A stretch of DNA of 64,000 bases from Antedon mediterranea (taxonomy: Eukaryota > Echinodermata > Crinoidea > Comatulida > Antedonidae), in assembly GCF_964355755.1 (NCBI RefSeq), contig NC_092679.1:3348001-3412000 (forward strand), given 5' to 3'. Made by a program: the position numbers and the translations under genes. Below the pieces are notes generated by a model. That model was not told where the DNA came from and ran no database searches. It saw nothing but the letters and a program-made list of their open reading frames with translations. Positions within the stretch are counted from its first letter, which is position 1; every line of letters begins with the position of its first letter. Below, one piece after another: positions 30,713-43,505 of the stretch.

Positions 30713-33112
30713 AAAGTTAGCATCACAACGTATCTTTAAAAATCTGGCTAACGGGAAAACACAATACGAAATGAGTTAAGTATGCTTAAACACCTTAACT
30801 TTTGTTATTTTTTGATCCAATTATTTCTTTAGGCATCATAGCGGCGAAGGTCAAATGTCTGCGTAGCATATTTTAAATAGATAATGGCGTTGCTTAACTT
30901 CATTAAACATTATGTATTCGAAATAATTTCATACGTTCATGGTAGATTTGCCTCGAGAAAAACATCTTTGTAAATAATGTTGACAAACCACCGCTTTGTA
31001 GATAAGCATCTATACAAAGTAAAGTACATGGCATTTATCCTTCCAAAATTAAAGCACAAACTAATAAATGTAGTTTTTACAGGATTGTTACAATTAAATG
31101 AAAACAATGTAGTATTAACAACATATGTAAAATAACTCAACACGACACATTAACTAATAATTCAATGATAAATAATCATTTCAATATATACAGTAGTAAG
31201 TGGATATTGAACACATGTCAACGTTTGACTTGTTCAGAATTGAAAATAATAGTTTTAAACTATCGATTGATTCGATAATACAATTAATTTAGAATCAGAA
31301 TAAATAAATAATATTAATAAACTAATAATAGTAAACTAGACTTGAAATTGTCGCGTTGACAAATTATAGGTGATCTTCGTTATCGAACAACATTTGTTTA
31401 AAAAATTGGTGTTTTAAACAACAAGATATTAAAATTTGACTAAACAAAAATTAAGTTATGCGACATTATACGCTTAGCTGTAAATGAATATCAACGGGAT
31501 GGATATATAATACTAATTTCGGCGCTCATGGACCTCTCTCCTTCCTTTACTTTACCCCACCACGCCCTAGTGGATTCCAATCAGAACCACCCATTTATCA
31601 CAGCCTAATGAATTGGCGCCCTCATCGGTAAATTAATCTTCAACCGCATTACTGGAATTGGGTTGTCATTTTTCCAGTGCTGGCAACTGTCATTGGTAAC
31701 TTGGGCATACCATACCAGTCTCATTAACAATACTTGATATATTTGTTGTTCTCCGTTGAAATAGTCATGATTTGTTAAGGGTGATGGTAAATAGTGAATT
31801 TGCGGTACAATATGATCTTCCCATCAATCGACAGAAACATAAACATTAACCAGAAATGTATCATTGTGTAAAACGAAAAGAAAAGTAGTTTTTTATTTAC
31901 CTTGGGTGCTAAACGTGATCCAATCACACATACATTTCTTTGTTTGATAAACATGCTAAATCATAGTTTCAATGTAGCAAAATAAAAAACAAATCTGTCA
32001 TCACAACGTGAACATAAAGAAGTTTGACTGAACCACGTCATGACAATATCCAGTATTAGGCCTATTTACCAGACCGGTTCATACCCATTTCCTGAACTTT
32101 TTTTAAAGACAATTTTATAATTTAAAATTTTACCAAAAACAGTTATCGACAGCCCGGCTCCTTTCCATCGCAACATTTATGCCACGCACCATTAGACGTA
32201 AGCCCAAACAAAATGGGTAGTATCAATCGTCACCCGTATTGGATACACATAAGGCCTCTAAAGGCCATCACGGTGCCGCTTATATTTGCTTTCCCAGCAC
32301 ATATCGTGGGGCAGGAGACAGGCCTAAGACCTAGACTGATTATTAGTACATGTTTTGTACTGGATTGTGCTTGTACTGTAAACACTTGGTTTCGTTTGTC
32401 TTGGATGAAAATAAAGAAACCATAATTCTATCAAAGGTTGATTTACCATGGGTGCTAAACTAACTGAAATATTTGCATTGAAAAAAAAATTGAAGAAATA
32501 AATTGCCTTGTAAATACTAACTTTTGGAAAAGCGCTTTATAAATCTATATACAGTAAGCCTAGTATAGTATAGTATCTATATACAGTAGGCCTAGATCCT
32601 ACCTATTGACTTATAAACATAATATATTTTAAATCTAAAACTTTAAATTGTTTTCTAAAAACACCCAAAAAAATTCCCTTGATTTTTATTATTTGCAGAC
32701 ATCTGCAGACATCATGTTTTAATCTTTTGTGGTTTACCACCACCTTTATTCGTTCAATGTTTCATTACATAATTTCTAAAAATTGTTTACGTTTTTTCAA
32801 TATTTTCTGGTTTTTCCCTCATTCAATTCAATTCAATTCACTTTTATTTCAGAACAAAGTCCATATCATAACACATAACAATATTTTAAAAAATAAATGT
32901 AAGCCAGTAAAAAAAATTAATATCATTTATATTTTTAACATTTAGTATCACCATTTACTGAACATTACTTGTGTTATTTAACAGTTATTTATAGGCCTAT
33001 TTCATTTAGCATTTTGTTTTCTATATCACTAACATTAACACAACGTATTTACTTCTTAACATTCCTTTTTTGTTAATCATCTATTTACAAAACCAATTGT
33101 ATATTAATAAAA
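30713..33112. other. Gene-free stretch
   Basis: No gene is recognisable. The part around 31500-31720 is less AT-rich (for example TGAATTGGCGCCCTCATCGG) and could be a conserved element. On the minus strand TTCTGAAATAAAAGTG plus GAATTGAATTGAATTGAAT at about 32822-32857 has the form of a LINE 3' tail. Confidence 0.3.
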
Positions 33113-33331
33113 AAAAATTTTTTTTTTTTTACCATATTTAATGAGGGTGATCCATCCAGCAATTGCTGATCATTAGGGACCCTCAGAGGTTCACATAATA
33201 AATAGTTATTACAAGTCTATAGGAGTGGAGTTGTAATTTTGTCCTGACGTGACTTGATGTGACGGGACTTGAACCCAGGACCCTTAGAGTGGTAGTCAAG
33301 CATCATAACCACCAAGTCACAACTCCACTCT
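33113..33331 (-). mobile_element. tRNA-derived SINE
   Basis: Read on the minus strand, the head from 33331 has an A-box-like TGACTTGGTGGTTATGATGC and a B box GGTTCAAGTCC at about 33268, spaced as in a tRNA. The body follows, then a 3' block GATCAGCAATTGCTGGATGG with CACCCTCATTAAAT, and finally an A-rich tail (poly-T on the plus strand at 33113-33130). The 3' block recurs at 43.09-43.15 kb. Head, body and poly(A) make this a confident SINE call; the family is not identified. Confidence 0.82.
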
Positions 33332-35026
33332 AAAATAAGTAAATACATTTATTTATGAACAACAATCCCCAAACAACATTGTTTTACCAGATAATACTAA
33401 AATTCTTTCAGAATTTAACGGGTTTGAAAATATTAATAATAATAATGTGATCCGTATATCAATCATATTTATTTGCTCGATTTCAATTTGAATTCGTTCA
33501 AGTTATTTAACAATATTCATTTAATGACACATACTTACGGTAGGTCAATTAAGGATTGTGATTCATTTTCTTTGCTATCTTGTCTACAGTTTATATAATT
33601 TTATAACTCCATGAGTTTATCAACGTTCTTATGGGTTTTTATGTGTTATATAGACCATTACAAACAAAAATTTAAAACATTAGTCAGCTCTATAATAGGC
33701 ATAGATAACAACTAATATAACCATTAAAAACATTTATTACACAGAAATGGTATACCACATCATTGAGTAATTTTATAACTCCATGACCACATCGAACAAA
33801 ATCAATAAGATCTAAATAGACAGAGAAATCTTGTATGGATAAGTTCTGTTATAGGTGTTAACAGAAATATGAGGCATAGGATATATAGTTATTGTATGCC
33901 ATTTTGTTATTTGTTTTGATACTGGGTGTGTTACTTTTGAAATAAAAATTTGAATTAAAACCCAGCACTTCGAAAAACCAAAGAATTCAAATGTTTTAGA
34001 AATAAGTTAGATATATTGTCCCCGTGATGCTGATGTCGCATAATATAGTAATCACATTAACCAAAAATTGGATAGAGAAAAAAACCATTATTCACATAAA
34101 AAACTCAATTGTAGGCCTATACATTTTTAAATAATCAACTAAGATTATTTACTTAAATGCAATTGTACATCTTTAAATAGAAGAAGACTGTGAAGAAGAA
34201 GTGTGGAAAAAACAATTGACAAAACTCCAAACATGAACTCCTGTGCTACAAGTTCAATATATCTGATGGTGTTAATACAGTACTCTGGTGATATCCCGTA
34301 AATAGCTTATTAGTTTATTATAAAACATTATATATCCATAGGCAAGTTGATCTGGTTAATGCGCCTACATAATAAAAACGAAAAAATGACACCAATATTA
34401 TAACAACATTGGAATTAATTAATATATATAGAATCAAATATCAAACAACAATGCTTTTCATTCCTTAAATTCATCCAAGCGCAATCCGCCGTGTCACGCT
34501 GTATATAAAACGTCTAGCCTTATACAGAATTTTGAAAATGTATAGGTGCAACATTTGCTAACCCCGGAATATGTAATTTGGCCCGCGACGAACATAATCG
34601 ACAGTAGCTTGGTAAACTTTTTACCCAGCCTAAATGTTTCCTTTTATTCAGCGAAATATTTACTTGTTGTATATTGAAGAATAAGTTGAAGAGAAATTGT
34701 ATGGATTTCTCAATACTAAATATGTATAGATTTATACAAGAATTATACTTACGCTATTGGATTTCAATTTCAAATTTACTTTCTAGATATGGTGAACATT
34801 AAATATATATTTCATAAGACCAGTTAAGATCGGATAAAGTAATTAAATAAAAATAGTAGCTTTGTTTTTTTTTATATGTAATATTATTTTATATATTTTT
34901 TTTTGTTTTCGTATTTAATTTTATGCCTTGGGGTTGGTCGAACTTATATGACTCCCCACCCACATCACTTTCATTGTATCACTGTCTCGAAAAGCGGACC
35001 TGTGGAAATAATACTTTCTAAAAATT
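33332..35026. other. Gene-free stretch
   Basis: AT-rich DNA without recognisable exons. The phrase ATTTTATAACTCCATGA occurs at about 33598 and 33770, a short duplicated block. An ATTTGAATTAAAA retroposon-like tail is at about 33940-33960. Confidence 0.3.
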
Positions 35027-35215
35027 TGGACCGGTGATGTGGAATGAACTCCCGTCTGTGATCCGGGAACAAACCACGGTTTTAAAATTTAAAAAAGCTC
35101 TCAAAACACATCTATTTCCTAAGAAGTAACTCATTGTTGGGTGTGCTGATGTAAAGCGCTTTGATCATTTTACACTAATTTGGAAAAGCGCTATATAAAT
35201 AAAATAATAATAATA
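35027..35215 (+). mobile_element. LINE 3' end with C-terminal ORF remnant
   Basis: Positions 35034-35129 translate to a 31-residue ending with VMWNELPSVIRE, then VLKFKKALKTHLF and a stop. This is the familiar LWNSLP-IR...FK-LKTHLF C terminus of non-LTR retrotransposon polymerase proteins. It is followed by AAAGCGCTTTGATCATTTTA, TTGGAAAAGCGCTATATAAA and an (AAT)n tail, the usual 3' UTR of such elements. Everything upstream is lost, so it is a dead 5'-truncated copy. Confidence 0.85.
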
Positions 35216-36866
35216 ATCTATATGCAATTGTTCTTATTAACACACTAGTTTATCATTATGTTATTGTATATTATATGTTTTGTTATAATATTGTGGAAAA
35301 TTTAAATTAAAAAAAAAAAACAATTTTAAGTCACAAAACAATTAAAAGGAAAATATAATTTCTATTTTATCCTACCATACACAGAGAATAGCGAGGTACA
35401 CTCTCTTCCCTGTCGTATAACTTTTTAACACATCTTTTGTTGTTGTTTTTATACATGAGTAGCCTACAAGGCTTAATTTCATTTCAAAGTGATCGCAACA
35501 TTTGCACAACAATAGTTGGTGTAAAAATCTTGTTTACTAAGGATTCAAGCCGATTTCTAGTTTACAAACATTCCCATATAGCACTATCGTGATAATTCGA
35601 TACCAGAGTGTTTAAATAGGCTTACACCGTTATAACAACTTATTATTCACAAAGCCTTGGCTCAATACAAAAATATCAGTTTCTAATAGGCTTACAACTT
35701 ATCCACTGTTAACTGATGAATAAAAGTGTCAATCATTTTGCGTTGCGTAACATAAGTGTCACATCTGTATAATAAAAAGTTTCGTAAAACCTGGGTCAAA
35801 ATAACAGATATTGTTAGTTTCACGTCCGAGATTTGAATTTTGTTATGAGGGCTTTATAATTAATAAATAGCAGGCCTGGCCTATATATACAGTACTACTA
35901 TATTTTCAACAAGCACCGTTGTTATTATCATTCGCATGTTTTTATAACATTGGTTAAATATCGACAAACTAAAAATGACGATCATGGGATTATGTTTCCT
36001 ATTCTACTGAATAACAACTATCGTTTTATTTAAAAAAAATATATATTTATCAAAAATAGCAAATAGTTTTAAAAAGTAATCTCCAGTTCTAACATTGATG
36101 AGGGAGGGGACGTGAAGAAATTCTGTTTTGCCTTAGTACAAACATGATTATAAAGCTATAACTTAAAAACCTTTATTGTTCGAATATATCGGAAAATTGT
36201 TTCAAATATGGTACAGTACACAATGTTGTACAATATTGTGAAATATAAGGCGAGGCAACTTCCTGCATCTCTTATTCCACCTTCTTTAATTAATTTGATA
36301 CGTTTTCTGGGTGGTTTGTTGTCTCTGTGTGTTCATTTTTAATTTACTTTTTAAACGTTAAATAAACCAAGATATTTGGTTCGTTTAACTGTAAACGCCT
36401 TACGGCAGTTTTCTTCCAGTTGTTCGCAACAATGTGTGCTTTCGATCTTGATTTTAGAAACAAATAAAGCGTATGCAGGTACACTAAACAAATTGATACG
36501 AAACCCATCACTGCGGCTACGAATACATTTTAAGGAGTCGTGATATTATGGTGTACAGTATCTTTGCTTCGGGTGCCGATGAGTGGACGGAATTTGTTTA
36601 CGGTAGATTTTATAGTACAGTACAGCATTTCACAGCTTTAAATGAACAAAAACGGGGTTTTAAGCTACAGTATATAATTTCACAGGTTTAAATTAACACA
36701 AAAAAAACAGAGTTGAAGCTAGATAAATTGATTGTACATCAGTTTCATCACATTTATCTACTAGGACGTGTGCGTCGTTGAGACCTATTTATGCCTAGGA
36801 TAAGCTACAAAACGTTTGGAGAAAGTTTATTTGTTAAGGTACATGCAGTAGATTTTTACTTGTTAA
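35216..36866. other. Gene-free stretch
   Basis: I see no exon, RNA gene or clear repeat here beyond AT-rich simple sequence. It lies 1-3 kb beyond the 3' end of FoxG, so regulatory content is possible but not visible. Confidence 0.3.
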
Positions 36867-37078
36867 AGACGATTGTCTCCCAAACACATGAAAGAAGTGT
36901 TAATAATGTTTAGTATTTCATAAGGAAAAACGAACAAAATACATGGTTAAATTTACCCCAAAACCATCGATTGACAGGACACTTTTCCAGGTATATAAAT
37001 GTATTTCTTTTTCGATCCATTCAACAAAAAATATTTATAGAAAATTATTTTTTCAGAGGAAAATATATCTTTAAGGAA
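36867..37078 (+). mobile_element. MITE family B, copy 3 (shortened)
   Basis: It starts GTTAAAGACGATTGTCTCCC and ends CAGAGGAAAATATATCTTTA. The interior retains AAACACATGAAAGAAGTG and TTTCGATCCATTCAACAAA. It is about 130 bp shorter than copies 1 and 2. Confidence 0.65.
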
Positions 37079-37929
37079 ATACAATTTATATTATTATTAA
37101 TGAAAATACCGACGCGTTGGGCCTAAGTTGTTGAGTTGATTTCTTCTAGTATCTAAAAAACAAACAAAACAGTCTAAAAAAAGAAAAGGTACCGTAGTCG
37201 TAACGAAATAAATAAAATATACCAATGTATTCTTTTCAATTTTATTGTATCAATATTTTTACCACGAAATTATCGTACATGAACATAATCATAAATGGTA
37301 GGTTGTAATCAGTAAATTAATAAATGACAAGTTTAGCCCGATAATACAATACTTAGAAATGTTAATTTGTATGATTCTTTTTAACAAACTTAGGCTATCT
37401 GTTATAACAAGACGTTAAGCAGAAGGCAAACATTGCCTTTGACTTTTTGGTGTTAAGTCAGCATATGTATATATTATTAGAAGTGAAAGCTTGTATAGTG
37501 AAATCATCCGATTTCGCTTTTTCACAATAACGATTAAATAAACAATATTTCTGAGTGAGGGCTAGCTTAGCCAGTATTACACCCGACGAATTAAAGATCT
37601 GATCGTTGTACGAACCGCAGTACAAAAACAAGATACAGTACAAACAAAAGTGATTATATTAAATTTTAAAATGAATAATGCTATATTAAAATGTTTCTAC
37701 TTAATTATACATATTGCACTCTCAAGATTCAAAGACGTGATTATGATGTTAAACTTATTGTATATTATAAAAAAAAAAATTGTTTCGTTACTTAAATCTT
37801 GCAATTTAAGTATTTAGCAATAGAAGTTCCAAAACAATTACAACGTTTTATATAATATGTAATTTGCTTATTAGTCCAATACACGAATCCAGTTTAAATA
37901 TATTTGCTTATTTTTAAAGAGTTTGTGTT

Positions 37930-39141
37930 CTACTTGCCGGGAATAAGTTGAGGCTGAAGAAAAGAACTCGGTAAGAGAACAGACGAGTTTACACCCCTTA
38001 GGCTGGCGTATGGATCATAGATACCAGAAGGCAGGTGTGTTGCGTGCGACGTGGGCCCACATTGACAGGGCGGTGTACATGTTCCAATGTTACTAGGCCT
38101 AGCATATGGGCTGCATGATGGTAGTCCACGAGTTGTCGTCGGTGCAATGTTCGCTTGTGTCGGGCAATGAAGCTCCGAGCGAAGAAGTCTATCGACAGAA
38201 AAACCGTTTACTGTAGTAACGGGAACAGGCCTAACAAATGCAGGGTTTGTTGATAAAATAGATTCGTAATATGCCGATGCAACGTTTGCTGGTAATGTTG
38301 GGTGCATACCATGATGAGATGGATGCTCCAATCTTGGGTCTAATGTTCTGTACATAGCAGCTTGTGGAGGTAGCGAAAAAACTGGTGAACTTTGCCAGTA
38401 AAATGGATGGTAAGGTCTATCGTTCGGGAAATGTGGAAAAGCATTTGGTGCCAATCGTCCAGTGCGTTTGAAGTGAGCTAACCTGTTCCTTGAAGCACTG
38501 GTAGAACGTCTTCTTAATTTTCCGGTTGTACCCCCGATAAAAACATCATCGCTTGAAGGGTCCAACATCCAGTAGTTACCTTTGCCGGGGTCGTCATAAT
38601 GTCGAGGCACCTTTACAAAGCATTTGTTCAGGCTAAGATTATGACGAATAGAGTTTTGCCAGCCTTGTTTATTCTCTCTATAATATGGAAAGTTTTTCAT
38701 TATGAATTCGTAGATTCCGTTTAATGTTAGTCTTTTCTCGGGACTCTCTCTGATCGCCATCATAATCAATGCGTTGTAACTGAAAGGCGGTTTCTCTCCA
38801 AACTTGTTTTTCGGAACAACATTTGTTTGCTTTGCACCGTTGGTTTTATCCGTGTTATTGTTATCCTTAATTTCTGGTTCTCCTTCGGAATCAAGTTTTT
38901 TATTCTCTTCTTCGTCCACCTGAATATCAGGAGTTCTAGCGATTGGTTCCATGTCACTCAGAGGTGAATCGGTGTATCGGCTCACAGACGGAGAGACAGG
39001 TGGAGGTGTCAACTGTCTCATTGTAGGTTCGGTGGTGGTATGGCCTAGCATCCTTTCTATCGAAAACGGATGCTTTGGTTGAGATCGTTGTATAGTAACT
39101 CTCTCGTTGTCCATACTTGGTTTCTCCTCTTTAAACAACAT
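37930..39141 (-). CDS. FOXG1: Forkhead box G transcription factor (FoxG/BF-1)
   Basis: A single uninterrupted exon encodes 403 residues, as expected because FoxG is intronless in vertebrates too. FoxG is a nuclear DNA-binding regulator, mostly a repressor, of anterior neural and sensory patterning. The winged-helix domain spans about residues 116-208, with [34 protein letters not shown] (recognition helix) and YWMLDP. The following [13 protein letters not shown] is diagnostic of FoxG. Two eh1-like motifs, FSIERML (26-32) and FSVDRLL (314-320), could bind Groucho/TLE corepressors. The N terminus is rich in acidic and polar residues, the C terminus in Pro, Ser and Tyr. A second Met at residue 10 (39114) is an alternative start. 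No poly(A) signal lies close to the stop; a minus-strand AATAAA is at 37241-37246. Confidence 0.97.
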   Translation of the reverse strand: MLFKEEKPSMDNERVTIQRSQPKHPFSIERMLGHTTTEPTMRQLTPPPVSPSVSRYTDSPLSDMEPIARTPDIQVDEEENKKLDSEGEPEIKDNNNTDKTNGAKQTNVVPKNKFGEKPPFSYNALIMMAIRESPEKRLTLNGIYEFIMKNFPYYRENKQGWQNSIRHNLSLNKCFVKVPRHYDDPGKGNYWMLDPSSDDVFIGGTTGKLRRRSTSASRNRLAHFKRTGRLAPNAFPHFPNDRPYHPFYWQSSPVFSLPPQAAMYRTLDPRLEHPSHHGMHPTLPANVASAYYESILSTNPAFVRPVPVTTVNGFSVDRLLRSELHCPTQANIAPTTTRGLPSCSPYARPSNIGTCTPPCQCGPTSHATHLPSGIYDPYASLRGVNSSVLLPSSFLQPQLIPGK

Positions 39142-39254
39142 AGAAAATCTGGTTCAAAATAACGATATCCTGCACTAAGAATCGCAATACAGTTTTTTGT
39201 TACGTCTTCGAGCAAGAATTTACAAATTATGTTTCACACGAATAGAACAACCGG

Positions 39255-39430
39255 TTATTTGTACTCGTTACCTTTGTCACAACTTCCGAAAGTCAAATGT
39301 CACGTCACATATTAAGCTCCGCCTACTGGCCAATCAGCACCGCGCGTCAGATCATGTATAGATTTCAGCCAATCATAGCAAAGCTCACGGTTGATTGACG
39401 TTGGTGCAACAAGCAGTTGTTAAACTTTTA
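39255..39430 (-). promoter_or_regulatory. FoxG proximal promoter
   Basis: Upstream of FoxG the minus strand holds two ATTGG (inverted CCAAT) boxes at about 39330 and 39370, a GGCGGAGC GC-box-like word and a TGACGTGACA CRE-like word at about 39300. The stretch is much more GC-rich than its surroundings. No TATA box is obvious. The transcription start is not fixed by this. Confidence 0.55.
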
Positions 39431-41470
39431 TTTTAGTGGCTGTAATTAAAGGCTTATAATCACAACAATGTAAGCCTTTGATGTTAATTCGTTTTGTTGG
39501 GTAATCCTTTTTTCCATACACACGGTTTACCCTGAGATTACCCCCTCTCTGTTTCCTAATCAGGCCTGGATAACATCAGCTTAGAATTTAGTTAAGTAAA
39601 TACTTAAGTATGGGGGCTATGGAGGCGAGTTGAGTACCCTTGAGTTGAAGCAGGTATGTTAAGCACAAACCTACAATATAATAAGTATCCTCTTTTTCCA
39701 ATAGAATAAGAACGATTACCCAGTTATCCTGCTGGAGAAGTTATTTTAAGTAGGCACCACATATAGTGCATTTGCCTGAAATACTTAAGTTTTCAATCTT
39801 ATCTTACAATCATCCTCTTCTTTATACCCTCTCTGTGGGAATAATCAGATTTCAGCCCATGACAATGCAGCTCTAGTCTGAGACGAACTGTTCGGTTATA
39901 GGCTGTGATTTTGATGGGTTTCAACATATTGTATGCTTAAATCTTATCTATATGATCGAAAATGTGTATTTTTCTCACTTATTTATAGTCAGTTTAAAGT
40001 AACAGTGAAAGGTTCTTGTTTAAGGGTGTGGTCGTGAATTTAATTTGTTTTTAAACAATAGGGTATTTGATGGTTAGATATACTTAATACATTTTAGTTT
40101 TGTTTTCAATTATTTAATAACAACAACAAAACAATCAGAGAAATGAAAACGAACAAAACCAATTAAACTCAAAAGAAGTCATTGCTGGGATTACGGTTTT
40201 GGAAGGTGGAGAAACAAGTATCATTAAATGCGCGCGCGTCTAGAATTCTTCACGCACGTACGTCGAGGCCTAACTTTAATACATCATAACACTACATACG
40301 ATATATAGGTTTTCATAAACTCTAGACTATAAAAACATTAGGGTGTATTTGTATTTGTTTATGGTTGCTAATATTACTCATAATTGTATGGTATAACAAG
40401 GTCACAGGGTCATACAATACATTAGACAATTCTACTAGTATTGTGGCCTATGTTTGTATTTTCTAAAGACACAAGATCACATAAGAATGATAGAAATATT
40501 TTTATCCATCACAACCAATGTAGGCTTACTCTTTAAGCAGTATATTTTACAATAACGTCATTTTATCTGGGGACAAGTGAAGGCATCTGGTGTACGCACG
40601 AAGAAGCAAACAAATCGTCAGTATATTTCATCTCAGTTTATGCCTTCGGGAATGTTTGAGTAAGGCATGACCATGCAGTGGCTTGCGGCGGCTTAAGAAC
40701 GCGGTCGTGAACCTTAGCACCCTGGTTAGCGACGGGCCTGGAGAAGAAGAAGAAGAAATACTAACAACAGGTCTAAGTTTAATTAATATAGGACACTTTG
40801 TTGACCCATGGACAGTAAAACTGCGGTTATTGAATTTTAGACAGGAAATTTTAATGGTCTTCGAATTGGATGGTGCCTCTAAATTAGGTAATGACTCATA
40901 ATGGTAATAATATATTCGCAATTGAGGAAGTTTTAGTCTGTTGAGTTCACTCTGAACACCTTAAGTCGGTGGTGCGTGGATAGATTGTTTTGAAATGTTT
41001 TTGCCGAGTGTTTCCTGAATCCTAAAGGAAACTGTCGGGAATTCTTGTATTAGTTTAGAATAAGGTCATTGACTTTCTTACTAAATGTGATATGACAATA
41101 AACAACATTATCAAGCTATTAATAATAACAAAATAAAGCAATATGTATCATGCTTTCCATTGTACCGAGTCCCGACAAATATAAAGATCAAAAAGAATTT
41201 CACTTTGTCGTCATTGCGATAAATAATATAATAGGCCTCAACAAAAACAGCCTACTTTTAATATGACTAAAAATAGTTAGACACAATATTATTGTATAAA
41301 CAATCAATTGTATCTTTATCACAAGGCAATTGTTTATGTTTTCCGTTTGGGTTTAGATGGTTATCTCTCTCTTTTTGTTGCTGTTATCTGTTTAACTTTG
41401 CATGGTATCGAAAAAAAAATGAAATCATATTAGTATTAGGCACAGTGGTTATCATTTACTATTATTTCGT
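39431..41470. other. Gene-free stretch upstream of FoxG
   Basis: No exon is recognisable. A CpG-rich word ATGCGCGCGCGTCTAG at about 40229 recalls the 22.2 and 30.5 kb clusters. At about 40665-40757 a GC-rich block ends in AGAAGAAGAAGAA, which has the form of a retroposon tail. Enhancers are plausible here but cannot be seen. Confidence 0.35.
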
Positions 41471-41481
41471 ATATAGTTTTC

Positions 41482-41485
<4 letters not shown>

Positions 41486-41527
<42 letters not shown>

Positions 41528-41665
41528 CAGGCACAGAACATTAATTCTAAACCGCCCGGTGATATACTGAAATTTAATTAATTAATTTGAAACGATAAAG
41601 ATGAGGAAATCTGTGAGAATGAGAAAAAATCGCCCCAACCGAGACTCGAACTCGGACTATATATA
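41486..41665. mobile_element. (TA)n microsatellite and half of the palindromic element
   Basis: A run of about 17 TA dinucleotides (41490-41524) leads into AAATCAGGCACAGAACATTA, AACCGCCCGGTGATATAC, GATAAAGATGAGGAAATCTG and TCGCCCCAACCGAGACTC, matching one arm of the 29.3 kb palindrome. Here the second arm is absent, and the tRNA-like end reads CGCCCCAACCGAGACTCGAA with CTCGG following, a better B-box match on the minus strand than at 29.4 kb. Confidence 0.75.
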
Positions 41666-41890
41666 TATTGTTAATGTTCTCTACTGAACCATTTTGGAAA
41701 TCAATGCTTTAGCACTGAAAGTGTCATTCAGTATAAAGACAGAATAAATAAAATATTTATATTCAGATGTCGATTATAAATACATGAAAAAAATAAAATG
41801 TATACAATTTTAATATGAACACATTTTCAACTTTCTTGATTCATTTTAGATAGATTCGTATTCCAATATTTTTCTTTGCACATTTTAGAT

Positions 41891-42054
41891 CTTAAGCTCT
41901 GTCTACACTATCAAACTAGTTTGACAAAAAAAGTGTGATGTGCTCAAATATGGTAGTGATGTGCCCAAATATAGTAGTGATATGATCATCATGTCCATAT
42001 ATGGGCACATCACATTTGTTTTTGTCACATACATATTTATCGTGTGTATACACT
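41891..42054. mobile_element. MITE family A, copy 5
   Basis: The left end is TTAAGCTCTGTCTACACTAT; the family interior includes AGTTTGACAAAAAAAGTGTG and CATCATGTCCATATATGGGC. The right end is decayed (TATCGTGTGTATACACTA). Confidence 0.85.
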
Positions 42055-42885
42055 AAACATAAAATAGGCTTTTTTTAAACAAAATACAAATTAAGGCTAT
42101 AGCAAGTACAGGTTGTATTTGACAGTAAAGAAATTAAGAGTTTTATGACAAATTCATTTTGTACGGTATGTTTAGTATTATTTTTATGATAAATCATAAA
42201 AAAAACTACAATTATACTATTGATGTATTATGACAAATGTTAGAAAAGAAAATCTGTTTTAACTATGTACCACTGCCATCTTCATAACCCGAATCATGCA
42301 TAATGTGCGTAAATGTGTAAATATATCACGATTTTAACACCTTTGATATAATATAAATGTTGAGCTAACGAATATAACATCACGTTTACCTGCAGTAGGC
42401 AGACAGATCTGGCAGCAAACTCCATACAAGCCTGTTGAAAACGACAGACAACAGACAGTAACTTCACCCGTGTCCCGTAGTTTGATGGCCGCTGCGACAC
42501 GACTCGCAACCCGTATCATTTTTAGTTACGATGTATTAATTAATTTAGAAAAACAACAAATATAGATTCTTCACTGATACTGGAGCATGAAGCTGGGATT
42601 TCAAAATGTTAGAAACATTTATAAATAAACAGCTATACAATTACAAGTTGAAATGGTTGACTAGAACAATTTCACCTCAGGTGCTTAGAATGTTTCGACA
42701 ACGCACGAACACGGGGAAATAAGATGCCAGCAATTCCAAATAGCGGGTTTGGAGTGAATGCAGTATATACTAAAACATAACAAAATATATTCCTGGTACA
42801 ATATAAGACAATATATATTTTGAAATATCATTTTTGACCTATGACTCTGGGGGAAAATAACATTTTTTTTGTCACGCTAAAGGGT

Positions 42886-43055
42886 AAAGCTCCGTCTACA
42901 TCACACTTTATGTGACAAAAAAAGAAAAAAATTTGGACACGATGGTCATATCACTACCATATTTGGTCATATCACTACCACATTTGGGCATAATCACTAC
43001 CATATTTGGACACATTACACCTTTTTTGTCAAACTAGTTTGATAGTGTAGACAGG
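42886..43055. mobile_element. MITE family A, copy 6
   Basis: The left end is AAAGCTCCGTCTACATCAC and the right end CTAGTTTGATAGTGTAGAC. The interior repeats ATATCACTACCATATTTGG with variations three times, showing internal expansion of the short motif. Confidence 0.8.
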
Positions 43056-43091
43056 GTAAGTTGGTTACCTTTATTCATTTATTTATTTATT

Positions 43092-43155
43092 TTAACCATT
43101 ATTTAATGAGGATGATCTATCCAGCATTTGCTGATCATTTGGGACCCTTAGAACA
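43092..43155 (-). mobile_element. SINE/LINE 3' block, second copy
   Basis: On the plus strand AACCATTATTTAATGAGGAT, CTATCCAGCATTTGCTGATC and ATTTGGGACCCTTAG match, with few changes, the 3' part of the tRNA-derived SINE at 33.1 kb. No tRNA-like head follows, so this is a truncated copy or a LINE partner sharing the tail. Confidence 0.65.
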
Positions 43156-43329
43156 GATACCAATATACAAAATACAACAAAAACAGAAAAGTAAAAGAAA
43201 AACAAAAACCAAAAAAATAAAATTAATTACATAAGAGTAAAAATCCTGAATAAGAAAATTTGAAATATATAGAAAATAACTGATATGTTAAATTAAGCAA
43301 AAAATATATTATATATATAAATCCAAAGG

Positions 43330-43505
43330 CAAATTACTGAAAAAATGACAATGCTGTGGGTATCAGTGGCTGGATCTCAATGGAGATACAAAAAAAAAGA
43401 AGCGAAAAGCTAAGTCAAAACGATAAGTAAAACAGCCAGAAAAGTTAGCAGAGCTTTCGGGCAACACTAGCCCTTCATCAGTGCAAGTGAAGGAATTTAG
43501 ATAAC
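43330..43505 (-). repeat. Dispersed repeat P, copy 2
   Basis: This is the reverse of the repeat at 515-775. It contains GGTATCAGTGGCTGGATCTC, AGCAGAGCTTTCGGGCAACA and CTAGCCCTTCATCAGTGCAA. On the minus strand the core reads CTGATGA, A, GGGC-loop-GCCC, GAAA. Confidence 0.6.

Noticed and set aside
33257-33331. tRNA gene on the minus strand
   Set aside because: A and B boxes are present, but body and poly(A) sequence follow and the stems pair poorly; it is a SINE head.
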